Of a stretch of DNA of 7,329 nucleotides, positions 1-5,882 are shown in pieces; the first letter of the stretch is position 1; each line of letters starts with the position of its first letter. The stretch comes from Planctomycetota bacterium (GTDB lineage Bacteria > Planctomycetota > Phycisphaerae > Sedimentisphaerales > Anaerobacaceae). The stretch lies in contig JAFNGF010000381.1 of the NCBI GenBank assembly GCA_017885385.1, positions 18,246 to 25,574 on the forward strand, written 5' to 3'. The notes under the pieces are model-generated. The model did not search any database, had not been told where the DNA came from, and worked only from the letters and a program-made list of their open reading frames with translations. Position numbers and translations under genes: made by a program.

Positions 1-1659
1 CTCGGCGGAAAACAAATCACCGTAAGTCTGGTCTCTCCCGGCGGTGACTTCCAGGTCGAATGGCGGGCAATTCTGCGAGATGGCTCAAACTATGTCCGGC
101 AGCAGACGGTCGTGACAGTGGCAAATAAGCCGATCCACGTCAAAGAAATCGTGCTGCTGGAGCTGATAGCACCGGCAGCTAAAATAATGGGCACGGTGGA
201 TGGCTCGCCCGTAGTCGCGGGCAATATGTTCTTCGCATACGAGCATCCTCTATCCAAGAGCCAAATTCTGCCGGGAGAGCCGCCGACCCTGCGCTGTACC
301 CTACCCTGCGACGCGCTAATAGGACCGGGACAACAATGGGTGCAAAGCTCAGTTATCGGTGTTGTGCCCGAAGGGCAATTACGCCGGGGATTTCTATATT
401 ACATCGAGCGCGAGCGGGCACAGCCATACAGGCCATTCCTGCATTACAATAGCTGGTACGACATCGGCTATGGGGGCGAAAAAATACAGCAGCAGGATCT
501 TCTGCACGTGATGGAACTATTCGGCACTGAACTGATCGGGCGGCGAAACGTAGCTATGGACTCTTTCGTCCTGGACGACGGGTGGGACAACACCGCCTCT
601 TTGTGGCAGTTTCACGAGGGTTTTCCTAACGGCTTTACCCCGCTGCAGCAGGCGGCGAGCAAATACGCTTCGGCTTTGGGGGCCTGGCTTTCTCCGTGGG
701 GCGGCTACGGGCAGGCAAAACAGGAAAGGATGAAGTACGGCCTCCAGGAGAGTTTTGAAACAAACAAGAGCGGCTTCTCGCTGGCTGGTCCAAAATATTA
801 CGCCCGGTTCCGCAACGTATGCCTGAATATGATCCGCGAGTACGGACTCAACTACTTCAAGTTCGACGGCATCGGCACGGGCGGAACGCCTACCGGCGTA
901 CCTGCCGAATTCGCCCAGGATATCAACGCCCTGCTGCGACTTATTACGGACCTGCGCGCCGCAAGAGCGGACCTGTTTGTGAATGTCACGACCGGCACCT
1001 GGTCGTCACCCTACTGGCTGTGGTACTGCGACTCGACCTGGCGCGCCGGCTCAGATTGGGGTACGTTCGGCTGGGGCTCGAAGCGGCAGCAGCAAGTCAC
1101 CTACCGCGACAACGAAACCTACCACAATGTCGTCTGCCGGGCGCCATTGTATCCGCTCAACTCGCTTATGACCCAGGGCGTTATGTTCGCCAATCACGGG
1201 CTTCCAAACGAACCTAACGGCCTGGTCGAAGACATTCGGGCATTTTTTGCCAGCGGCACCAACTGCCAGGAACTGTATATCACGCCGTCCTTGTTGGACT
1301 CGCAGACCTGGGATGCTTTGGCAGAGGCGGCAAAGTGGTCCCGCGACAATTCGGATGTGCTGGTGGATACACACTGGATAGGAGGCGATCCGGCTAAGGG
1401 CGAGATTTACGGCTGGGCATCCTGGTCTCGCCGCAAAGGCATCATGTCACTGCGTAATCCTCACGATAAGCCCGGCAGAATCACGCTCGACATCGGCAAA
1501 GCCTTCGAGCTGCCGCCGGGCGCAGCATCGCAGTACTCCTTGAAAAGTCCCTGGCAGAACGATGCCGACAAAGCAGCAATTGTGCTATCTGCCGGCCAAG
1601 AGCACACGTTTGAGCTGAAGCCTTTTGAGGTGCTGGTCTTCGATGCGACGCCATTATAA
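1..1659 (+). CDS. Clan GH-D glycoside hydrolase (GH36/GH27-like, alpha-galactosidase type), 5' partial
   Basis: The reading frame is open from the first base, so the start lies left of the window; 552 residues are visible and the GTG at 112 is only an internal codon. Residues 1-140 look like the beta-rich N-terminal domain of GH36-like enzymes. A (beta/alpha)8-barrel follows: HYNSWYD (residues 148-154), the clan hallmark DDGW (192-195), then YFKFDGIG with Asp289 as probable nucleophile, and WRAGSDWG with Asp352 as probable acid/base. The last ~90 residues form a beta-sandwich tail ending in FELKPFEVLVFDA, as in melibiases. Such enzymes release terminal alpha-linked galactose or GalNAc from glycans. 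The family is well supported; the substrate is not, because the residues around both aspartates are not the classic GH36 or GH27 signatures. Any signal peptide would lie outside the window. The gene converges on the minus-strand operon, with 9 bp between stop codons. Confidence 0.85.
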   Translation, partial: LGGKQITVSLVSPGGDFQVEWRAILRDGSNYVRQQTVVTVANKPIHVKEIVLLELIAPAAKIMGTVDGSPVVAGNMFFAYEHPLSKSQILPGEPPTLRCTLPCDALIGPGQQWVQSSVIGVVPEGQLRRGFLYYIERERAQPYRPFLHYNSWYDIGYGGEKIQQQDLLHVMELFGTELIGRRNVAMDSFVLDDGWDNTASLWQFHEGFPNGFTPLQQAASKYASALGAWLSPWGGYGQAKQERMKYGLQESFETNKSGFSLAGPKYYARFRNVCLNMIREYGLNYFKFDGIGTGGTPTGVPAEFAQDINALLRLITDLRAARADLFVNVTTGTWSSPYWLWYCDSTWRAGSDWGTFGWGSKRQQQVTYRDNETYHNVVCRAPLYPLNSLMTQGVMFANHGLPNEPNGLVEDIRAFFASGTNCQELYITPSLLDSQTWDALAEAAKWSRDNSDVLVDTHWIGGDPAKGEIYGWASWSRRKGIMSLRNPHDKPGRITLDIGKAFELPPGAASQYSLKSPWQNDADKAAIVLSAGQEHTFELKPFEVLVFDATPL

Positions 1660-1668
1660 ACGTGCATG

Positions 1669-2841
1669 TTATAGGCGGAACCCGGCTGCCAGCCGAACCA
1701 TCGTTTCATAGTTGGCCATCGTTCCGGGCGTGATTTTCCGTCCGTTCGGCGCCGACGACGGCATCAGAACAAAGCCCCTTCCCTTACCGCTTGTCCCCGC
1801 TATAACGGCCTTTTCAACGGTCTTTTCAAAATCTGCCGGCTCGATGCTTTCCAGGTCTGCAATCTCCAGATTTCCAAAAAGAACCAGGTCCTTGCCGTAC
1901 TTGCGGCGCACATCGGCCAGCTCTACGTCCCCATGTGGGGGCGGTTCGATAGGGTCAATCGCATCTGCCCCCATCTCGGCAATGTAGTCAAGAACGGCAC
2001 GAATCCTGCCGTGGCAATGAATCCGGGCAAAACCGCCATATTTCTGAATAGTCTCTACCATCGGGCCGGTGTACTGCACTACGTACTCTTTGAAAAGACG
2101 CGGCGGCAGGTAAGGCTCGGTGACATATTCCGGCCCGTATATCCGCCACAGGCGGCCGGGAAACGCCTTCGCCGCTTTCTCAGTCCTATTATGTATATGC
2201 CGGGCGAGCTTTTCCAGCAGACGATGGAAAAGTTTCTGCTCGGTCAAGGCGACAATGGTAAAGTCCTCCATACTGAAAAGGCACGCCGCCGCGCAGATGG
2301 GGTCTTCGGTATCGACCATGACGATGCCGCGGCCGCCGAGCTTATTTTCTTCTTCGACCAGGCCGGCTATATCCATTTGCTCGGCGAAAATCTCGTCAGG
2401 CAGCTTCAGATATGCCTTCAGGTCGTCTACATCCTTGAGCAGGTGCTCCACCGTCCACACCGTGTCAACTTCAGGACTGCGGCGAGTAAGTGACGTCATA
2501 ATCCTGCCGGCGATATTCAAAGTTACTCGCTTGAAACGGGACCCGTTCTGTTCATATTTTTCTATCTTGAAGAATTCGGCCCGCCGAGTTTCTGCCTCTG
2601 ACTTGTCAGGCACGCCCTCGACTTCATGTGAGCGGGGCCTGACCGGGCTGCGCATACGGATAAGGTCGGTTTGCTCCTCCGCTAATTGCAGCAGCGGCTG
2701 CCAGGATGGGTCATTGTAGACGTTGAACTGGTCCGGATCGGATGGATCGATCTGGAATCCGCCTATTTCGTAGAAGTTAACCGCCGGCCGGTCCACCGGT
2801 TCGCCGCGCAAAGTGGCCATCAGCCTTTCACGCCTGGTCAT
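1669..2841 (-). CDS. Uroporphyrinogen decarboxylase-fold protein (MtaA/methyltransferase-like, not HemE)
   Basis: This is a complete 390-aa protein. It opens with MTRRERLMATLRGEPVDRPA, the typical start of UroD-superfamily proteins. The RQAGR substrate-binding motif of true HemE decarboxylase is absent, so haem synthesis is unlikely. GPEYVTEPYLPP (236-247) and the stretch from HCHG (275-278) through GADAIDPIEPPPHGD (291-305) to LFGNLE (321-326) match the MtaA-like branch, whose known members transfer methyl groups between corrinoid proteins and thiols. In those enzymes zinc is held by HxC plus a later Cys. Here the first motif is H-C-H and the C-terminal position reads PSSAPNG (361-367) without Cys, so metal binding may differ. 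The start ATG overlaps the stop of the upstream 62-aa gene as ATGA, and only a weak GAGAAG Shine-Dalgarno is visible, which suggests translation by coupling. It is the last gene of the operon. The substrate is unknown; no corrinoid protein is encoded in the window. Confidence 0.85.
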   Translation of the reverse strand: MTRRERLMATLRGEPVDRPAVNFYEIGGFQIDPSDPDQFNVYNDPSWQPLLQLAEEQTDLIRMRSPVRPRSHEVEGVPDKSEAETRRAEFFKIEKYEQNGSRFKRVTLNIAGRIMTSLTRRSPEVDTVWTVEHLLKDVDDLKAYLKLPDEIFAEQMDIAGLVEEENKLGGRGIVMVDTEDPICAAACLFSMEDFTIVALTEQKLFHRLLEKLARHIHNRTEKAAKAFPGRLWRIYGPEYVTEPYLPPRLFKEYVVQYTGPMVETIQKYGGFARIHCHGRIRAVLDYIAEMGADAIDPIEPPPHGDVELADVRRKYGKDLVLFGNLEIADLESIEPADFEKTVEKAVIAGTSGKGRGFVLMPSSAPNGRKITPGTMANYETMVRLAAGFRL

Positions 2842-3026
2842 GGCAGCTTCTCGGCCTTATCTGCCTTGGCTCCGGCTGATTCTTGGGCACCAGCTTGCTT
2901 GGTAAGGGTCCTGAAAAGCGATCGGATATTCAGGAAACCTCCGACCAAAACAACGACTGCCAGAATAACAAAAAGCGCAAGACTGATGAAAAAAAACCAC
3001 GACCAGAATTGTACCCAGAAACTCAT
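2838..3026 (-). CDS. 62-aa single-span membrane protein, candidate symporter accessory subunit
   Basis: I do not recognise a family. The protein has one strongly hydrophobic segment (about residues 7-30, WSWFFFISLALFVILAVVV core) preceded by a short aromatic N-terminus. A basic stretch (IRSLFRTLTK, 34-43) follows, then a polar Ala/Lys/Glu-rich tail. The charge pattern suggests N-out, C-in topology. Evidence that it is real: its ATG overlaps the stop of the symporter gene and its stop overlaps the ATG of the UroD-like gene, both as ATGA, and AGGAG (3036-3040) lies 9 nt upstream of its start. Several SSS transporters are known to have tiny hydrophobic partner proteins, so a role in symporter assembly or stability is the natural inference. 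It could instead tether the UroD-like enzyme to the membrane. Confidence 0.8.
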   Translation of the reverse strand: MSFWVQFWSWFFFISLALFVILAVVVLVGGFLNIRSLFRTLTKQAGAQESAGAKADKAEKLP

Positions 3027-4564
3027 CTCTGCCCACTCCTAAGCCCGGCCGAAGCACCACGATCAGGAAAAGCTAACGAACCAAGCACCATCAAGACAGT
3101 TGCGATCACAATAACGCTCAGCCCGACAATTTCGCTGGCAACGTTTATTCTCACAAAGGCCTGCACAGGCTTCAATCCCAGAACCGCACCAAAACCTGCA
3201 ATCAGGGCAAGATAAGCTCCCACCCGGCTGGCCCGCTTCCAGTAGATTCCCATAACCAGCAGTGCAATGCCGCCAGTAAAGTAAATAGCCCCGGAAATAG
3301 CCATATAGTCCCACAAGTCCTCGCCTAAAGGATACCACAGGCCCCAGACCAGGACGAAGATGCCGATACAAACGATGAATATCCGCACCAGCGTCATACG
3401 TACCTTCGATGAAAGTCCATTCTTAAACCACGGCGCCACCACGTCCTGGGTAAGCACCGAGCTCCAGACCAGCAGGTAGCTGTCGTGAGTGGACATAAAA
3501 GCAGCCAGCATTGCCGCGGTGATGATTCCAATAAGACCGGCGGGAAGTATCTGGCTTAAATATACCGGCATCGCCATCAGCGTGACCTGCGGGTCAGCCG
3601 GACCGCCGGCGGGCATGAAAATACTCCTGAGGGCTCCGTGCTGGGAGATATAAACCAAAGCAGATATTCCCAGGAAGTAAGGCAGCAGAAAACGCATAAG
3701 GAATCCGATGGAAGACCACATATAAAGGCGCTTGACCGTAGTAGTGTCTTTTGCAGCGCACGCGCGAATCACCGCTGTCTGCCAGACTGCGCAGCTGACC
3801 AGGCCCAGGATGAACATCCACACCACGTAAGCCGGACCAAAGCCTTCGGTGTCAAACGGGTCAAAACCGGCTCTACCTTTCAATAAAGATACCGTCTCAA
3901 CGATGTTGCTCCAGCCGAGGTTTCTGATCGACAGCAGTGTCGCAAGCAAAAGGCCGAAGGTCAGCACCACGAACTGAACATAATCCAGCACCACCTCTGA
4001 CACCATTCCGCCCAAGACGGTGTAGACGATAACCACCGCCAGCAAAGCGGTCATTATCATCTTAAGCTCAAGCGGGGAGGTCATTCCGGTAATGCAGGTG
4101 ATGAAAACCGCCGCGGCTTTGATGAACATGCCCATATTCAAAATGCCGGAGAAGGCCAGGATTGCCCCGCCCAGAATGCGGACGTCTCGCCCGAAACGCT
4201 TCTCGTAAAATTCCGGGATCGTCATCACGTTCATACGCCGAAGCGGCACAACGATAAAGCCGGTCAGCCCAACCAGCAGTGTCACAACGGCGGCAGCCAA
4301 AGCAATATGAAATGCTGCAAAGCCTCCGACGAATCCCTTCTGGGCGGAATACATAACCGTCACCAGGCACAGCTCGGTCGCGGTCATCGTGGCAGCGCCG
4401 AGAAAGGTCTTCAGGCCGCGACCGGCGATGATAAAGTCCGTGACGTTGGTGACATACCTCCTGACGTACACGCCGACCGCCAGCACCGCAATCACGTAGC
4501 CGACCACAATGCACCAGTCCAGTGCAGTAAAATTCGTATGTATCCCGGCGGAACTTAGGTCCAT
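3023..4564 (-). CDS. Sodium:solute symporter (SSS family) permease
   Basis: This 513-aa integral membrane protein is about the usual SSS length and has roughly 13 hydrophobic segments. SSS landmarks are present in order: a first span at about 17-36, then DFIIAGRGLKTFLGAATMTATE (43-64, given as its core FIIAGRGL), MTIPEFYEKRFG (114-125), GGMVSEVVLDYVQ (185-197), and the TM8-equivalent AAMLAAFMSTHDSYL (350-364), whose Ser/Thr residues correspond to the Na2 site. It should import a small organic solute with Na+; the substrate cannot be read from sequence, and sugars, carboxylates or methylated amines are all possible. The start is well fixed: AGGAG (4570-4574) lies 5 nt before the ATG, just 12 nt after the upstream gene ends. 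The stop overlaps the next gene as ATGA. The C-terminus ends in a short polar tail (RGASAGLRSGQR). Confidence 0.93.
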   Translation of the reverse strand: MDLSSAGIHTNFTALDWCIVVGYVIAVLAVGVYVRRYVTNVTDFIIAGRGLKTFLGAATMTATELCLVTVMYSAQKGFVGGFAAFHIALAAAVVTLLVGLTGFIVVPLRRMNVMTIPEFYEKRFGRDVRILGGAILAFSGILNMGMFIKAAAVFITCITGMTSPLELKMIMTALLAVVIVYTVLGGMVSEVVLDYVQFVVLTFGLLLATLLSIRNLGWSNIVETVSLLKGRAGFDPFDTEGFGPAYVVWMFILGLVSCAVWQTAVIRACAAKDTTTVKRLYMWSSIGFLMRFLLPYFLGISALVYISQHGALRSIFMPAGGPADPQVTLMAMPVYLSQILPAGLIGIITAAMLAAFMSTHDSYLLVWSSVLTQDVVAPWFKNGLSSKVRMTLVRIFIVCIGIFVLVWGLWYPLGEDLWDYMAISGAIYFTGGIALLVMGIYWKRASRVGAYLALIAGFGAVLGLKPVQAFVRINVASEIVGLSVIVIATVLMVLGSLAFPDRGASAGLRSGQR

Positions 4565-4576
4565 ACCATCTCCTGC

Positions 4577-4861
4577 TCACGCCAACCTATACAGCAGCCA
4601 CCAGGTTCGTTTCTGGCGATTGGCATAGTCCAAATAGATTTCAAACACCTGGCCGTCTGCATCTTTGACCACGTAATGGCGACGGTGTCGGCGATTGTAC
4701 CATCTTCGGCTGCCAGGTGGAATACCGCCGAATCCCTTATCGACCCATTCATGGAGCACTTTCGCCACATCGTGATTCTGGCCTCGCCACGCAAAGCGTA
4801 CGGGCCGGGGAGACGTCTCGGCTTTTTCGACTTCAATCTGTTCTCCAACGAACTCTTCCAC
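4577..4861 (-). CDS. Small DUF6504-like protein
   Basis: This 94-aa soluble protein has no membrane segment. It begins MEEFVGEQIEVE, followed by a basic aromatic core: FAWRGQNHDVAKVLHEWVD (23-41), WYNRRHRRHYVVKDADGQVFEIY (54-76, core RRHRRHYVV) and a Trp-rich end (TWWLLYR). From memory this WRG...V..W...RHR.Y.V.....E.Y pattern resembles the DUF6504 family of unknown function; this is a motif impression, not a search result. The start is a GTG. It is tightly bounded because an in-frame TAA lies 5 codons upstream (4874-4876), and AAGGGCGG just before it can serve as ribosome site. It is the first gene after the predicted promoter and ends 12 nt before the symporter ATG, so the two are surely co-transcribed. 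The many Arg/Trp residues might fit nucleic acid or protein contact, but no function can be assigned. Confidence 0.75.
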   Translation of the reverse strand: MEEFVGEQIEVEKAETSPRPVRFAWRGQNHDVAKVLHEWVDKGFGGIPPGSRRWYNRRHRRHYVVKDADGQVFEIYLDYANRQKRTWWLLYRLA

Positions 4862-4941
4862 CGTAGACCGCCCTTAGCAAAAACGTTGCCCGTCCTGCTT
4901 TGCTGGTTGCGTAATCGCCCTGATCCACTCTTCAAGCGGTA

Positions 4942-4970
4942 ATTATAGCGCCAAGACCCTCCTTTGCCCA
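4942..4970 (-). promoter_or_regulatory. Predicted sigma70-type promoter of the four-gene operon
   Basis: Reading the minus strand, TGGGCA (4970-4965; 4 of 6 to TTGACA) is followed by exactly 17 bp and then a perfect TATAAT (4947-4942). Transcription would begin near 4935, giving a leader of about 74 nt before the GTG at 4861. Position, orientation and spacing all fit the DUF6504-like/symporter operon. No operator or riboswitch is evident in the short leader. This is consensus matching by eye. Confidence 0.55.
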
Positions 4971-5083
4971 GAGAATCACAGCTTGGGAAATGGACCGGCA
5001 GCACCGAATGTTTGAACTCATCGGCCCTCCGAAGGTGAATCCGAAGAAGGACCTGAGTGGAGCGACTGGTTAGATGGTGCGGG

Positions 5084-5431
5084 CTAAGATTTCAGGTCGG
5101 AATCATTATTGGCTTTCGTGCCCGCGTCCGAGTCCTTTGGCGGCCATAACTTCTTTGAGATGGCCGCTGCCAGACACGCTACTACACCACCATAGCACGG
5201 CAAAACGATGAATCCAACACAAGCGCCAGCGCCATCGCCAGCGATAATCGTCTGAGCCACGAAGTTTACGACAGCCATCAATATAACTCCAGAAATAGTA
5301 GAGGCTTTTATTTTGCCTGTCTTAAGACCGATGATCGCTGTGACAAGAAGCCCCCATAACTGAAGTGCCAAAGACCATATTTCCGGAGTCACCGTTCTAT
5401 CTCGCTCTAACGAAAGCCTCACCGGCGTCAT
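5084..5431 (-). CDS. Small hypothetical membrane protein, three predicted spans, start uncertain
   Basis: I recognise no family. With the ATG at 5431 the protein is 115 aa; with the GTG at 5392 it is 102 aa, starting MTPEIWSLALQLWG. Neither start has a clear Shine-Dalgarno. Three hydrophobic segments follow: WSLALQLWGLLVTAIIGL, STISGVILMAVVNFVAQTII, and a Gly/Cys-containing span (ACVGFIVLPCYGGVVACLAA). The tail is charged and hydrophilic (KKLWPPKDSDAGTKANND), ending at TAG. The frame continues upstream to an ATG at 5605, but that extension runs through a palindromic repeat and codes for Cys/Arg-rich nonsense, so I exclude it. The gene stands alone between the repeat cluster and the operon promoter. 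The coherent hydrophobic pattern argues it is a real gene, perhaps a cargo or cassette-like one, but the call is tentative. Confidence 0.55.
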   Translation of the reverse strand: MTPVRLSLERDRTVTPEIWSLALQLWGLLVTAIIGLKTGKIKASTISGVILMAVVNFVAQTIIAGDGAGACVGFIVLPCYGGVVACLAAAISKKLWPPKDSDAGTKANNDSDLKS

Positions 5432-5512
5432 GCACGCCGCGTCCGAGTGCGAGCCGGCGGTTCGGCTTCTTTTGCGTATCTTGCATCTCGTGCACCGTAT
5501 CTCACAAGCTCT

Positions 5513-5610
5513 GTAGGATGGGCAGGTCTCCTGCCCATGCTGATAATATTTCACCGACCGCATGGGCTGAAGCCCGTCCCACGGATACTGGTGGGCACAG
5601 CCCACCCTAC
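5513..5610. repeat. 98-bp palindromic repeat element with GTAGGRTGGGC inverted ends
   Basis: The left end GTAGGATGGGC (5513-5523) and the right end GCCCACCCTAC (5600-5610) are inverted copies matching at 10 of 11 positions. Three hairpins lie inside: ATGGGCAGG-TCT-CCTGCCCAT (5518-5538, 9-bp stem), ATGGGC-TGAA-GCCCGT (stem with one G-T pair), and GGTGGGC-ACA-GCCCACC (7-bp stem) at the right end. This is the build of a REP/MITE-like non-coding element. No transposase or clear target duplication is visible. Confidence 0.75.
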
Positions 5611-5703
5611 GCCACGAATCAAAGGTGCGCTCTCACGATTAGTTATCAATTTAGACGGTTGCGGAGGGATTTTCAAGAAAAAAATGACGACGGGTAGGAT
5701 TGG

Positions 5704-5731
5704 AGATTGCCACGCTTCGCTCGCAATGACA
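5704..5731 (+). repeat. AGATTGCC/GCAATGACA repeat, copy A (short form)
   Basis: This 28-bp unit consists of AGATTGCCACGC, a 3-nt centre TTC, and GCTCGCAATGACA. The two flanks are identical to copy C, and the centre is the short form. It resembles a short palindromic repeat (GATTGCnnCGCTTCGCTC...GCAATGAC) that I recall as common in intergenic DNA of several environmental bacterial phyla. Confidence 0.8.
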
Positions 5732-5742
5732 AACCGTCCGTC

Positions 5743-5779
5743 GTCATTGCGAGGAGGCAAAGGCCGACGAAGCAATCTC
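5743..5779 (-). repeat. AGATTGCC/GCAATGACA repeat, copy B (inverted)
   Basis: This copy runs opposite to its neighbours: it reads GTCATTGCGAGG on the plus strand and ends ACGAAGCAATCTC. Its centre (AGGCAAAGGCCG) differs from copies A and C. With copy A it forms a large imperfect inverted repeat across an 11-nt gap, so a transcript through here could fold into a long hairpin. Confidence 0.78.
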
Positions 5780-5797
5780 ATTCTCGGGCCGCTTATA

Positions 5798-5838
5798 AGA
5801 TTGCCACGCCCGCCAAACGAGGCGGGCTCGCAATGACA
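5798..5838 (+). repeat. AGATTGCC/GCAATGACA repeat, copy C (long form)
   Basis: The same 12-nt left and 13-nt right flanks as copy A enclose a 16-nt centre in place of 3 nt. The centre builds a GC-rich hairpin, GCCCGCC (5808-5814), loop AAACGA, GGCGGGC (5821-5827). It lies 44 bp past the TPR gene stop and could end or stabilise that gene's minus-strand transcript, though no T-run follows. Confidence 0.8.
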
Positions 5839-5882
5839 ATTATCATCTTTACCTACAAGTATGAAGCGCAGCCGCCAGCGGA

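Larger units (their letters stand above)
5432..5882. other. Gene-poor, repeat-rich intergenic region
   Basis: About 450 bp between the small membrane protein and the TPR gene with no convincing coding sequence. It holds a 98-bp palindromic element, three copies of a short AGATTGCC/GCAATGACA repeat in alternating orientation, and an 11-bp inverted repeat (AATGACGACGG at 5683-5693 against its complement at 5738-5748). The open frames crossing it are repeat-derived and low in coding character. No tRNA, CRISPR array or classic terminator with a T-run was seen. Confidence 0.7.

Noticed and set aside
1683..1695. Hairpin CGGCT-GCC-AGCCG near the convergent stops
   Set aside because: Only a 5-bp stem, inside the UroD-like coding region, with no T-run on either strand; not a credible terminator.
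1933..2719. Plus-strand ORFs of 186 and 199 aa opposite the UroD-like gene
   Set aside because: Antisense shadows of a well-supported coding sequence, rich in Arg/Ser as expected for reversed codons.
4957..4965. Strong Shine-Dalgarno-like AAAGGAGGG on the minus strand
   Set aside because: It lies between the predicted -35 and -10 boxes, and the only nearby start (TTG) meets a stop after three codons, so no gene follows it.
4555..5004. Minus-strand 149-aa ORF across the operon leader
   Set aside because: It overlaps the DUF6504-like gene in another frame, runs through the predicted promoter and has no domain-like pattern.
4990..5073. Plus-strand 27-aa ORF (MDRQHRMFELIGPPKVNP...)
   Set aside because: The composition looks protein-like, but it is very short, lies opposite the operon leader region, and has only a GGGA immediately before the ATG. 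It may be a gene remnant; support is too weak for a feature.
5452..5472. Plus-strand hairpin followed by TTTT (AGCCG-GCGGTT-CGGCT)
   Set aside because: It resembles a weak terminator, but no plus-strand gene ends before it and the stem is short.
5432..5605. N-terminal extension of the small membrane protein to an ATG at 5605 (173 aa)
   Set aside because: The extra residues are translated from the 98-bp palindromic element and adjacent non-coding DNA; they are Cys/Arg-rich without pattern, so the true start is internal.
5683..5838. Possible CRISPR array
   Set aside because: The copies alternate in orientation, differ in length and have irregular gaps; no cas gene is present. They are palindromic dispersed repeats.
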